Assembly: GCF_954871325.1 (NCBI RefSeq)
Contig: NC_088775.1
Location: forward strand, 40,029,561 to 40,093,560
DNA: 64,000 nt
Direction of reading: 5' to 3'
DNA from: Gordionus sp. m RMFG-2023
Lineage: Eukaryota; Nematomorpha; Gordioida; Chordodea; Parachordodidae
Positions 10,325 to 21,984 of the stretch are shown in pieces (position 1 is the first letter of the stretch; every line of letters begins with the position of its first letter). Below the pieces are notes generated by a model, which did no database searches, was not told the DNA's origin, and saw nothing but the letters and a program-made list of their open reading frames with translations. The translations under genes and the position numbers were made by a program.

Positions 10325-11570
10325 TTATATTTCATTAATTATGTTATGCAAGACTCTATAATATGAACTTTATACCTTAAACAATAACTCAATTTTTTTT
10401 TAATTAGTGTTTTTGATGGGTTAACATTTTGTTTTTGTTTGAATGCATTTTTAAAATGGTAAAACTCAAAATAGATATAAATCAATACAAAATTTCTAGC
10501 AAAGTTATATTTTAATGTATATCAGAGTAATGATGATGCGTAGACTCTGAGCATTGTTTTTGCACAATTTTATAAAAAAACCATATATAACTTTATATTA
10601 TAAAAAAAATAATAATTCATCTTATAATCGATAATTATCACCGTAAAAAATATTTTCCCTTTTGAAATATTTCGTTTCCTAGCTATAAAAAATTTAATTA
10701 ATATACTGATAATAATCTCTAATTTTCCTTAAAATAAAAACGAATTCAGTCCTCTAAAAACTAAAATAAACCTTTATTTGTCTATGAATTAAGATGGACA
10801 TTATTATATATTTTTAAATATTGGACAATTTTTTTAAAAAACTTAAACAATAATAATATTTATTATTTATATAATATATAATCTAACCTACAGCCCTTTG
10901 AAACCCATTAGATTCATCCATGTATGAAGATAATTTATAAGAGATTAGATATTATTTTTGACCAAATATATATTAGTAATATTATTTTCGTTTAATTTTA
11001 AGTACGAATTATGGCATTAGCTATAATTATAATATTTATTTTTTTTACTGATCGTTATTAAATTAACTTATTTAAACATAAAAATGAATTCGCAGTTGAT
11101 AAAGATTAATAGGTTATTTTTAAAAGAGATAGGCATATAGATTGATCTTTTCGCAATAACATTTCTATAATATATGTCTAACAATCAATTATCTTATCTA
11201 TAAATTATATAATTAATTATCCTATTTTCCCGTTATATAATCTAAATATTTTAATTAAAAATTATTTTATGGTCAAACGTGATACATCTGTTTGAATATT
11301 TTTGATCAGGGGGAATGTATTATTTTATATTTTAAAAAAATAGCCGTGTGGTCATTAATTCATATTGCATTATATTTTATATTATATAAATCTATATTTT
11401 TTCAATCAAAGGTTAATTATATTTGCTCGTACAACAATTTTACTAATTAAAATAATACGAATTAAAAAAAATATTACTAGTTTATTAATATTGGGTGAAT
11501 GTATTTAATATGAAATTTTTGTTAATCGATGAATGAATATAAGTTTTTTTTTACCTATGGTAGTATTGTT
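10325..11570. other. A+T-rich stretch, no gene seen
   Basis: Uniform A+T-rich sequence with homopolymer runs. No long open frame, terminal repeat or recognisable domain on either strand. Confidence 0.6.
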
Positions 11571-11661
11571 TAGAGGTCTCCAACGGGCAGGGCGGGCGAA
11601 AGGGTTAAAAATAATAGGCGAGTGGGAGCTCGGGTTAAAACCCGCCCATTGAAGACCTTTA
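11571..11661. mobile_element. Very short TIR element, 91 bp
   Basis: Ends TAGAGGTCTCCAACGGGC and GCCCATTGAAGACCTTTA are imperfect inverted repeats around a G+C-rich core (GGGCGGGCG, CCCGCCC). The form is a hAT MITE almost reduced to its termini. The 8-bp flanks do not match, so the boundary is by the inverted repeat only. Confidence 0.55.
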
Positions 11662-11669
11662 GTGTCGCC

Positions 11670-12070
11670 TAAAAACCCCAAGAATGAATCAGGTTAAAAA
11701 ACCTATACTATATATGGAGCGTTATTTTTAGACAAAAGGATCATAACTTATTTATATTACCCCCAGCTTATTGATGATTTAATAATTGGAGTATGGATAT
11801 AATATAGTGCATTTCTAGATTTCGTTGACAAAGTATCAATTGTTAGCTGATTTCTTTGGCCCTAAACATGGTTCCTATGACTTAGTGGAGGTCAATTGAT
11901 ATATTAACTTGCTAGATATTATACAAATGGAAAAAAAATAATGCTGACCCATCATATAGAATTTTTAATAAATGGGATGCCTATCTTTGGAATTTGTATC
12001 CAAAATTCAGTCATAAACTAATAATCATCTCAAAACATTAGTTTGGTAAAAAGTTAATTTTTAAAAGTGA
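11670..12070. other. Spacer before hAT nest, no gene seen
   Basis: A+T-rich sequence without recognisable coding or terminal repeats. Confidence 0.5.
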
Positions 12071-12589
12071 CTAGCTACTAGGGTTTCGAATCGTTAAGTA
12101 TAACGGTTTGGTTCGTTTCGGTTTTTAATTTAAAATTTTATAAATGTTTTGTTCCATTCCGGTTTTTTGAAAAATTCATATTGGTTCGGTTTGGTTTATA
12201 ATTTATAATGGTTCTTTTCGGTTTGTTCCGGTTTTTATAAATTTGATTTTAAAAAATAATTAATCATAAACATTGGCGTACGCAGCGGGGGGGGGGCAGG
12301 GGGACAAATCCCTCCCCCAAAGCCAAAAAATGCAGATGCCGGATTATATTTTTCAAAAATATTATTGTTAATATTAATTTATATTTGTTAATATTTATTC
12401 CTATCTCATATATATATATATTTAATTACATTTATTTATCACATTCATCTACTAAGTTATTTTATCAATCAATTTCGATTTCAAGTATTCCTTGGCGTAA
12501 TTTACCTATTATTTTCAAATTTTAGTGGCGTAATATTTATCTAAATTTCTAGTCAAATAATAATTATCTCTGAAACTCCTTGTCCAACA

Positions 12590-13730
12590 GGGAGAAAGAA
12601 ATTGCAAGCTTGTCCAACGAGATCGAGTCTCCGCCACAGTAACAGCTATTATGGAGTTAGAAGAGCCGATTATTAATGCTATTACTGAAATATCACAATG
12701 GCTTGAAAGAAATATTTCCTCAGAAGCAAGAAAATTATTGGATTCAATACTTATTCCAAATTTTTTTTCTCATTAGAATGTATTATTTAATTATACAACT
12801 ATTTTATGTAATACTTTTCAAAAACATAACATTGACTTGATTAAGAAGATGAGAATAGCGGAGAGCATTTTATTAGAACTCAAGGAAATTAGAGCTAATG
12901 TTGTTGAAGAATTTCATATTTTATATGTTATTGTTGAGTCAAAAGCAGAGCTATACGTGTTTAATATTTGTCCCACTCGACTTACAGCAAGCAAGCTCAT
13001 CGTCAAAACATTAATATAGGATTAGTAGAAGAGTATTATAAAACAAATGTCCCCTCTCCCAACCTTTTTCATATGGTGATAGAAAAAAAATATAAATATT
13101 TGTTAGATTTTTATCATGAAGATGTTAAAATATCTTATGATACCTTATTAGCTGAATAACTATGATTAAAAGATTAACTATGGTTGATACAGTCCCAAAA
13201 AATGCTATGGATGCTTTTTATTTCAAACAAATTTTAGATTATACTCCCAATGTATTAAAATGGTTATATATATATATATTAGCAGCTCTTTAGTAAACTA
13301 ATGAGAGAACATTCACTTTTTTAAGAAGAATAACAGAGCCTTGCAGAGGTACCATTTGCAGGACACGGCCCAGATTTTTTTAAAAATTTTTTCCGGCCCG
13401 GGATTTTTTTAAAAAAATTTTCAGGCCCGGCCCGGTTTTTGATTTTATAGCTAATAATGGCGATTTCAAATATTTGGTTTTAAAATATACAGCTCGGCCG
13501 GATATTTTTTCTAAAAAATTTTCAGGCCCAGCCCGGGTGTTTTTTTAAAAAAAAATTACGGGCCCGGCCCGGGTATATTTAAAAAATTTAAAATACGGTC
13601 CGGCTCGGAGGACGGGCCTGCAAGTCTGTTAAAAACATCCTATTAAATAAAACATCTGAAAGTAGATTGAATGATTTGGATCTTTTGAATATTCATAGGC
13701 ATTTAACGCCAAGCAAGGATTGATAAATGA
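12590..13730 (+). pseudogene. hAT transposase (ZMYM1-like clade), central to C-terminal, broken
   Basis: Plus-strand frames read VTAIMELEEPIINAITEI and SSEARKLLDSIL (12,635-12,770), then RIAESILLELKEIRANVVEE (12,850 on) and a shifted frame HRQNINIGLVEEYYKTNVP (12,985 on). TNERTF with LRRI follows near 13,297-13,332, and after a 295-bp insertion TSESRLNDLDLLNIHRHLTP (13,650-13,710). This order matches the domain order of ZMYM1-type hAT transposases, ending with the dimerisation motif (TNERTFS). The catalytic N-terminal half is absent. There are several frame changes and stops besides the insertion, so it is long dead. Confidence 0.8.
13334..13628. mobile_element. G+C-rich MITE inserted in hAT transposase
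   Basis: Ends CAGAGCCTTGCAG and CCTGCAAGTCTG are inverted partners. The body alternates GGCCCGGCCC blocks with T/A runs, as in the 48,990-51,898 hAT termini. The transposase reading is present on both sides, so this is a real insertion. The flanking octamers do not match clearly, so the target duplication has decayed. Confidence 0.75.
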
Positions 13731-14304
13731 AAAATTAGCTCAAAACATACAAAATACAATTATTCCTAAGAAACTTTTTGTGTATTAATTTATATTTCCA
13801 ACATTTAAATTTTTTATACTTAATATATTTTAAAAGCTCAAAAAATTTAAATTTCAATTTTGGGTCATTTAAGTGATTCATATCGTGGGTTATATTCACT
13901 TTATATTTTATAATTCACATTTATTTTATAGTTTTTCAATGCCGGTTTATATATATAATTTTTTTAATTCACATTAGTTTAATTGTGTATTAGAAAAGTT
14001 ATTAATCCTAACCTAATAAATTTATGCTTAGTATTTTTAATTAACAATATTTTCTTAAAAAAATTTATTATCCCCTACCCCCCCCCCCCCCAGACCAAAT
14101 TCCTGCGTGCGCGCCTGATCATAAACCATCTATATTAATCTTGGAGAAAAATCTTTTTAATTTATAATTTTATAATTTCTTATTTTAACCAATATATATT
14201 TTTATTAAACTTAGTAAATAAATTAGACAAATTAATTTTTTATATTTCATAAATAAATAAGATAAAAATAAACATCGCAAATACAATGAGGAATAAAATA
14301 ACGC

Positions 14305-16508
14305 ATATATATGTCGTATTGGGATATGGAATCATGTGGGATTCGGAATCGTCGACCATCAAAAATCTTCGACACGAGTTAATCGCGCTCGAAGTATTCA
14401 CTTTTTCGAATCCGAACTAGTCATTATTCCTCAGACTTATCGTTTAATTTCCCGTCAATCTCGCGATCGAGAAAAATTATTTAAAAAATATTCCGAATCC
14501 CCATGAAAAAAAATAAATAATTTAATTACTTTTTCTTCTCTTTTTTTGAGGCTGGCACCATATAATTAAAAGGCCAAAATAAGGGATTCAAAAAGAGAAT
14601 TTAAAAAAAAGTAAATAGTATAAAATTAAGGCATATAATTAGTGTTGTTAAACGGCAACTCAATATTTTAGCCAGAAAAAAATTACCTAAGACTCGAGAT
14701 TTCGCTAAGAGATGTCCAAACCTTTGTTCCTTCTACAAACAAAATCTTCAGGCTTGCGTAATACTATCATGGGTGAAATACTGAGTTAGCCGTTTTTAAA
14801 AATAGGCTCAAAACGAGCCATTTAACAACACTACATATAATGAATGAAAAGGGATGAGGTTAAGACTTTTTGTTTTAAAAAATATCAATATATTTATAAA
14901 AAATCCGAATTATTGCAACAAATTTCGTTGTTCGGTTCAACTAATTATAAAGGTTTAGTTCATAATTTTAATTTATTGAAACCATCTTCTAATTTATTTA
15001 TATTATGAGCATCTATGAATTATATATATAAAAAATATATAAGATTCAAAATAACTGAAGAAACTTACTGAACCGGTTTAACCCTTTTTTCTAAAGGTTC
15101 TTTTTACTCCTTCAAAAAATAATTATATTCGGTTACGGAAAAATAAATTTTTAAAAAAAAAATATTTAAGGGGATTCGGAATCTTTTTTTTAAAAAACAA
15201 TTAAATTATATTTTATTGCCGCCTGGCTGGCACCGTAAAATTTTATTTTTTAGAGATATTTAATATGTATTACTTTTACGCTTTAAAAATATTTTTTGGT
15301 TTTAAAAATTTAAAAATAAGGGATTTTAAAAAAAGTAAATAGTATAAAATTAAGGCATATAATGAAAAAGGGATGAGGTTAAGACTTTTTTGTTTTAAAA
15401 AATATTAATAAATTATAAAAAATCCGAATTATTGCAACAATTTTCGTTGAACATTTAAGCAGGGACGGTTACTGTTCGATATGTAAAAAAATTATAATGG
15501 TTACGTTTTGCTTACGGTTCTTTTATAAAATTGCAAATTTTATTTAAAATTTATTATAACTCACGCCGTAACCCACCGTTAACACGATGGGTCATGTGTA
15601 ATTTCACGGCCCGCGCCCACCTCTAATCATAATTATTTAATTCTTTAGATAAATTTTTTTTTCATTGATAAAATAGTTAAAATTATTAAGAAATGGAACT
15701 TTCATGGTATTAAGAAGTCTTGGCAGTATATGAGGTTGTAAGAATTTATCATCTCTTATATTATGCATGTACAATTATTAAATAAGCATTTGTATTATTG
15801 TGGTTAATATTTTTAGGCATATTTTGAAATTTTTAAAAAAAATTTCCGTAACCGAATATAATTATTTTTTGAAGGAGTAAAAAGAACCTTTAGAAAAAAG
15901 GGTTAAACCGGTTCAGTAAGTTTCTATAGAAAGGGCTAAGTTCAGTTATTTTGAATCTTATATATTTTATATATATATAATTCATAGATGCTCATATTAT
16001 AAATAAATTAGAAGATGGTTTCAATAAAAAGAAAATTATGAACTAAAGCTTTATAATTAGTTGAACCGAACCTTTATAAATTTCTTCTCAAGAACCGTAA
16101 CCAAAACGTAACCATTATAAATTTTTACATACTGAACCGTAACCGTCCCTGCTTAAATGTTCAACGAAATTTGTTGCAATAATTCGGATTTTTTATAAAT
16201 ATATTGATATTTTTTAAAACAAAAAAGTCTTAACCTCATCCCCTTTCATTCATTATTTGCTTTAATTTTATGCTATTCACTTTTTTTAAATTCTCTTTTT
16301 AAATCCCTTATTTTGGCCTTTTAATTATATGGTGCCAGCAGCAAAAAAAGAGAAGAAAAAGTAATTAAATTATTTTATTTTTTTGGGGGTATAAAAATAT
16401 TTTAAAAAAAAGATCCCGAATAAAACGTGGGGATTCAAGATCTTGAATCCCCACGTTGGGATTCCGAATCCCACATGATTCCATATCCCAATACGACATA
16501 TATAATGA
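14305..16508. repeat. Large inverted repeat (foldback-like) with a third partial copy
   Basis: The left arm starts ATATATGTCGTATTGGGATA and its reverse complement ends the right arm near 16,480-16,508. The arms match over most of 14,305-15,165 and 15,832-16,508. A direct third copy of part of the arm lies at 15,307-15,540. The left arm has a MITE insertion (14,640-14,833) and lacks a segment present in the other two (GCAGGGACGGTTAC block at 15,463 and, inverted, near 16,150). CAGGGAC/GGTTACGG words link it to the element at 56,686-57,237. A separate hAT-like end, GCCCGCGCCCACCTCTA, lies at about 15,609-15,625. No coding. Confidence 0.8.
14640..14833. mobile_element. MITE, 194 bp, TAGTGTTGTTAAAC family, copy 1
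   Basis: Ends TAGTGTTGTTAAACGG and TTTAACAACACTA. Perfect 8-bp target duplication CATATAAT at 14,632-14,639 and 14,834-14,841. The inner parts also pair (CTCAATATTTTAGCC against GAAATACTGAGTTAGCCG). Length of duplication and ends are hAT-like. Confidence 0.92.
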
Positions 16509-16559
16509 AATTTATATTTATGTTTAAAAAGTATGGATAGCTAAAATATTTTATAATAT

Positions 16560-16900
16560 TTCAGGATTTAGTTCTCTGTTAAGAGAGCATAAACTTACAG
16601 GCTACAAAATGCTCTTTCTATAAATACCTGCATAGCTGGAACTGCTTGCACAATTATAGCTCTGGCATACTATTTTTCTCAACAATTCAAAAGATTAGTA
16701 TCTTTTTCTAATCTCTCTATATTATCAAATGACCCAATTAATTATATATTCTATTTCTATACAATTATTATAATTTTTTTCCTGAGAATTATTCTTATTA
16801 AGGCATTCCGACTTTAATAAATCTTCAAAATCATCATCTAAATTATCTTTCGAATATGATTTTTCCCTAAATTATTAGCAAGTATTATTTTAAAAGCTAA
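16560..16900 (-). pseudogene. hAT transposase C-terminal trace of outer element
   Basis: On the minus strand near 16,640-16,570 the frame gives AVPAMQVFIERAFCSL, close to the hAT dimerisation motif with its ERxFS core. Upstream, near 16,870-16,790, it gives DNLDDDFEDLLKSEC, the acidic linker commonly found just before it. Stops break the frame. This is probably what is left of the outer element's own transposase. Confidence 0.6.
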
Positions 16901-17315
16901 AATAACTAATATATATATATAAGAATAAACTTGTCAATTTAACCAAGAATAGTTTTGGTGATTTTAAGATTATCTCTTATCTAATTAACTGGTAATTTGC
17001 CTAATCTCTATTAAATTGAGTATTTTAAGTAAGAACAATAAACTTGGTATTGATTGATTTAGATAATATAAAAAAACTTCAATTTGAAAAGAAATCACGA
17101 ATTTAAAAATTGCCCCCAATGAACTTTAAAATTTCAAATATAGGTTAATAATTTAAAATTAATTATTTATTAAAACCGTTTTGAACCGGTTTAAAATATA
17201 TATAACAGTTCGGTTCGCTCTTTTTACATTTTATTTATAACGGTTCGGTTACCGTTCAGAAAATTTTAACAATTCATTCTGGTTTGGCGATTCGGTTTGA
17301 AACCCTGCAAGCTAC

Positions 17316-17849
17316 AGACAAGTTATATTTATAAAAAGGTAAATAGTTATTATATAGTAATTTCTATAACTCATAATTTTTAATTTAATATGTTTTATTA
17401 TACAAAATAATTTTGCTATTTAAGATTTTAATTGAAAGAATAAAAGGAAAATACAAATGCAAATAAAAAAATAATCGTAGTGAAAAAAAATAATACATAA
17501 TATTTATTAAAATATATTACAATATATTACAATATAATATTTAGCAACAAAGAATAATATTTAAATAACACAATAAAAGATTTTTTTGATTAATTTAGAT
17601 TTAACAAATTTTTATTTTACTTCATATTATTTGCAAAATAAATAAATCTTTTGTTACGAGGACATATTTTTCTACTAAGTTCACGGAATTATGTAAACCA
17701 TATTAAATGGTAAATAAAAACTGTTAATTGTTTTAAGTGAAACAATATTTTAATATGTATAAATTTTTATAAAAGGTCAAAAACGAAGGGAATTATAGTG
17801 TATATTTATATTATATTTGTTATATTAATAATAAATCTGGATTTATTTA
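17316..17849. other. A+T-rich spacer, no gene seen
   Basis: No reading frame or terminal repeat recognised between the two hAT elements. Confidence 0.55.
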
Positions 17850-17857
17850 TTTATAAA

Positions 17858-19272
17858 TAGTGTTGTAAACGAACGCGTTCAATGAACGAAGTTCGTTTTT
17901 TGGAAAAAATGATGAACGGCGTTCCTTTTATTTTTGACGAACTTTGAACGTGAACGCGTTCCTTTTTTATGACGAACGCGTTTTAATTTAACGTTCGTTC
18001 AATTTTAAAAATAATTTGAAAAATTTAATATTTCCGATTTTTTTTAAATAAAGTATTATTTATATTTTTTAATCGGCTGTGTATTTCCTTTTCACATTTC
18101 AATTTTTTTAACACGCCATTATTATAGTTTATCAATTTGAATAATTGTTTATATTTTAATTTAATAGATTAGCCTAAGCATGGATATTATTATTTAATCC
18201 TCATCTTCTGATCCTGAAAATCCAAAATCAAATGAATTATCATTACCATGGCCAAATATGATAAATGTTTTACAGTAACATACTATATTGAAGTAACTAA
18301 TTCAATGCTTTCCAAGTGTAAAATGTTCCCAAAAAGTATTATATAAGTGTCAAAATCTTCAGGTTCCAATACGACATTTCATTGTAATATTAATTAGTTA
18401 TTTTATGTAATATAACTAAGTAAAATAATTAAATTTGAAGAAAAAATGCATTTGGGATATTTGAACCCAACAATAACGATAGTTATTTTAAAATTATAAA
18501 AAAATTAGTGGCCTCAAATATGGCCAACCATTGATAGACTCCGTATTAAATGGGATTAATATAAGGCATTAAACCTATCACTCTCAATTTATTACATATA
18601 TTTTATTCTTTTAAAAGATTTAAACATATATATATGAAGATCAATATGTTCTTTCTGCAATTATACATCCAGTATTCAAGCTTCAATGTCCATGGATAAA
18701 ACTTCCACAGAACGAACCTATTATAAATAAACTTATAGCGTTATTGAAAAAAAGGCTTTGAAAACCCTAGAAATGATAATGCAAGAACTGTTAATTTCGT
18801 GATATCCTTTTTTTTGTCGAGCAAGTAGAGAATGGATTAGAGGAGGATACTTATCTCAATTTTTTGAAACAAATAACAAAACAATAAATGTTTTTAATAA
18901 ATTCCCCACGTTAAAAGAGTTATTTATTTACCCTTGAATACCTTTTTAGTATAGCTAATGCCGTATTAACGCCAAGCGTTCCTGTCTATCAAATGAAAAT
19001 TTTGAAAAATATTGTTATTAAAAATTAATAAGAAAAATTTTTGATATATTATATTGAATTTATAATTATTATCAAAATAAAACTATAATATTTTTTAACA
19101 TGGTTAATATTGTGTTAATAAATATAAGACATTTATTTATATTAGATTAAATTAAAAATTTATCATAAAATTTTGAACGGTTCATGAACGTGAACGTGAA
19201 TGCATTGCTTTTTTTTGAAAGTGAACTTGAACGTGAACGCGTTCCATTTTTTTAGAAATGTTTACAGCACAT
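17858..19272 (+). mobile_element. hAT element, 1,415 bp, GAACGCGTTC subterminal repeats
   Basis: Left end TAGTGTTGTAAACGAACG and right end GTTTACAGCACAT. Perfect 8-bp target duplication TTTATAAA at 17,850-17,857 and 19,273-19,280. Both ends carry palindromic GAACGCGTTC-type words (GAACGTGAACGCGTTCC at both), likely transposase sites. Between about 18,800 and 18,980 the plus strand shows FNKFPTLKELF and a following NAVLTPSVPV-like stretch, a decayed C-terminal hAT transposase. Stops are frequent. Confidence 0.85.
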
Positions 19273-19460
19273 TTTATAAAGATATAAAATTAATTATAAA
19301 AAATAGTCTTTATTCTAGGGTGATTTGGGTTAAATTGAATAATTTCGTTTTACAATAAAGCATATTTAAAAAAATTATTCCCCTTCCCACCCCCTTCCCC
19401 CGGAACTGAAATATAAACATGAATATTCGGTCTAAAAATATATAAACCGAACCTTGAAGG

Positions 19461-19641
19461 CAGTGTTATTAAAAACGGTTCAATATTTTACCTAGAAAAA
19501 TATCATGCTAATTAAGACTTTGCTCATAGATGGCACAAAGGTATCTATTAACGAAATCTCGATACTTAGGGCAATTTTCTAAAAAAAATATTGAGTTAAC
19601 CGTTTTTAAAAATAGGCGCAAATCGAGCTGTTACAACACTA
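19461..19641. mobile_element. MITE, 181 bp, TAGTGTTGTTAAAC family, copy 2
   Basis: Ends CAGTGTTATTAAAAACGG and GCTGTTACAACACTA. Target duplication CTTGAAGG / CTTGAAGT (19,453-19,460 and 19,642-19,649; 7 of 8). Internal ATATTGAGTTAACCG matches copy 1. Confidence 0.85.
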
Positions 19642-19649
19642 CTTGAAGT

Positions 19650-20140
19650 TAAAACTTTTCATATGAATATTTTAAATAATCATTATTTCCTTTTATAACC
19701 TATAGTTTATTTTATTAATTATTATAACCGTTATTATCATAATTATTAATAAAGAGAAATAGTTTTGTTTTTAATTTTTTTCGATAAAACATTCATCATT
19801 GATTTTTATCAATAGATCGTTGTCTTATTATGGATTTTAAAGTGTTTTGTTTACACTTCATTATTCTTTTTTCTTAATTATAAAACATCATTTATGATTT
19901 AAAAAATAACATAATCTTCAGTTTATGCCATTTCAATTCAATTCAATATAAATATTTTTCCAATAATTTGATGTATTAAAATTTTAAAATTGACACATTT
20001 TATTCAATTAAAAAAATTGTAATATTTTTTCATTTAATATATTTAAAATCACGCATTTTTTGGCAATAAATTAGAGTAGATGATCATGTATTATTCTAAA
20101 GATCTTTTTAAAAAAACTCCATATTATTTTAATTCTTTTA
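19650..20140. other. A+T-rich spacer, no gene seen
   Basis: Low-complexity sequence; nothing recognised. Confidence 0.55.
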
Positions 20141-20144
20141 TTAC

Positions 20145-20360
20145 TATTTTGTTATACGGCTAGATTTGAGCCGATTTTAAAACGGCTAACTCAATAATTT
20201 ATACAGAAAAATATTTCCAAAGCCTCGAGATTTAGGCAATAGATGTCCATACCTTTGTGCCCTCTATGAGTAAAATCTTCAAACTCACTTATTATTTTTC
20301 TGAATAAAATATCGAGTTAGCCGTTTTTAAAAACTGCTTAAATAGAGCCGTATAACAATA
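20145..20360. mobile_element. MITE, TAGTGTTGTTAAAC family, copy 3
   Basis: Ends TTGTTATACGGC and GCCGTATAACAATA. The interior (AAAACGGCTAACTCAATAAT, GAGTTAGCCGTTTTTAAA) matches copies 1 and 4. The target duplication is not clear. Confidence 0.75.
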
Positions 20361-20699
20361 CAAATTTTACATGATCTGGAAAATAGGATGGATCTTATAT
20401 ATCTGAAATTTTATTAAAATCATATAAAGTTAATATTTTTTTTGATCATTATATGAATGGAAGCATCAAATAAAAAAAATCCAAGTTTTTATATTTTAGC
20501 ACCGAATTTAATATATTATGAAATTATATATTACTAGTTAATAACCCTTCAAGAATGACGGGGTTGAGGGGTAATTAGTTAGTTTGTGTATGGTACTAAA
20601 TATACTTTATTAATATATTTTATAAAAATATCAAAATTTAGGATAAAAAGAGGCAAAATTGTTGCAATGTAACCCGTGAGCATTTAGGATATTAGAAAT

Positions 20700-20981
20700 T
20701 AGATCTGCATCGGGCCTAATTTTTCAAGCCCGGCCTGGCCCGAAATTATTTTATAAAGTTTTTGCCCGGCCCGGCCCAAAATAAACGATATATGTTATTT
20801 GGCGTCTACTTTCTATAAATAAAATCACATATTTTTATTTTACATAAAAAATACAACATAAAATTGATAAATTTAGATATATTTTAAAAAATTTCTAAGG
20901 CCTGACCCGACCCGGCCTGAATTTTCTTTAAAAATATTAGGCCCGGCTTCCGGGTACGGGCCGTACTTTTGCAGATCTCTA
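20700..20981. mobile_element. G+C-rich hAT MITE, 282 bp, perfect target duplication
   Basis: Ends TAGATCTGCATCGGGCC and GTACTTTTGCAGATCTCTA. Perfect 8-bp duplication TTAGAAAT at 20,692-20,699 and 20,982-20,989. Subterminal GCCCGGCCTGGCCCG blocks at both ends pair with each other. No coding capacity. It is the clearest short member of the family. Confidence 0.92.
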
Positions 20982-20997
20982 TTAGAAATATCAAAAT

Positions 20998-21410
20998 TTA
21001 AATTTGTGATAGGAATTATATTGGGTAAAATTTAAAATAGAGATGCTTCAAAATTTTTGAATTTTAAATATGGGCTAGACATTGGTCTCAAAATTTTGTT
21101 TTGCAGACACAGCTAGAAAAACCAAGTCCTATGCAACTTTCACAAAATTTTGTCATTTTTTCTATTGTAATTTAATAACAATGTCTTAAATTTAATTTTA
21201 TATTTAGAATAAAATTTAAATTTGTGATAGAAATCATATAATAAAATTTAAAATAGAGATACTTGGAAATTTTTTAATTTTAAATATGAGCTAGACATTG
21301 GCCTGAAACTTATTTTGCAGACATAGCCAGACCTGATCAAAAAACCAAGTCCCATCTCCCATGCAACTTTCATAAAATTTTGACATTAGAAAGAAAGAAA
21401 TTTGGCTCTT
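20998..21410. repeat. Two-copy direct repeat, period about 218 bp
   Basis: The stretch from AATTTGTGATAGGAATTATA at about 21,000 recurs from about 21,219. Shared words include AAATTTAAAATAGAGAT, GGGCTAGACATTGG / GAGCTAGACATTGG, TTTTGCAGACA and AAACCAAGTCC. The two copies differ at scattered bases and small gaps, so the duplication is old. Confidence 0.85.
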
Positions 21411-21976
21411 ATTTCAAGTATTTTTTAAAATATTTTATTCACAATTATAAAAAAATTTCAAAGAAATGAAGGATAAAAATAGAAATATGAAAATCAATTT
21501 TAGTATTTGCTTAATTTTTAACAATAATTTGCACAGTTTTTAACAATTATTTGGACAGTTATAACCAATTTTGGAGTTTTTTTTTGAATATTTTCTAATT
21601 AGGTATATTTATATACTTTACTTTACCTAAATGATGGGATAAAGTCTGGTTGCGATGAAATGTTAGTTTATAAGAGATCTGATGAAATTATTAAAAAACA
21701 AAAATTTTTTTTAAAAACTGTGAAAAAATTTTAAAAAAATATGATTTCCATTAAAAACCCAATCCTTTTTTAAAAAATTAAGCTGCGTATAAAAAAGATG
21801 TATATGTAAGCTAAAGTATTGAAATGCTTTTAAGTTATATATTATCTTTTACAATAAAATCTTAGAATATTGTTATACTTATAATGTTATTTGAAGGAAA
21901 TTATTTTTCTAAACGCATTATATTTATTTTACAATAAAATTATTCTTTTTAAAAAATTTTAATTATAAATTATTGT
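21411..21976. other. A+T-rich spacer, no gene seen
   Basis: Nothing recognised on either strand. Confidence 0.55.
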
Positions 21977-21984
21977 CAAAAAAC

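Larger units (their letters stand above)
12271..14117 (+). mobile_element. hAT element nested in outer hAT, 1,847 bp
   Basis: Left end CATTGGCGTACGCAGC followed by a G-run; right end a C-run then TTCCTGCGTGCGCGCCTG. Perfect 8-bp target duplication ATCATAAA at 12,263-12,270 and 14,118-14,125. It carries a transposase remnant on the plus strand, itself interrupted by a G+C-rich MITE. Confidence 0.9.
12079..17307. mobile_element. Outer hAT element of a nested cluster, 5.2 kb with insertions
   Basis: Left end TAGGGTTTCGAATCG and right end CGATTCGGTTTGAAACCCTG are inverted partners. Flanks CTAGCTAC (12,071-12,078) and CAAGCTAC (17,308-17,315) agree at 7 of 8 bases. Both ends carry GGTTCGGTT-type subterminal words (AACGGTTTGGTTCG left; AACGGTTCGGTTACCG right). 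Its own transposase trace is at 16,560-16,900 minus. The excess length is due to later insertions at 12,271-14,117 and 14,305-16,508. Confidence 0.75.

Noticed and set aside
13334-13628. 8-bp target duplication for the inserted MITE
   Set aside because: AAGAATAA and TTAAAAAC match at only three positions; the insertion is supported by the interrupted transposase instead.
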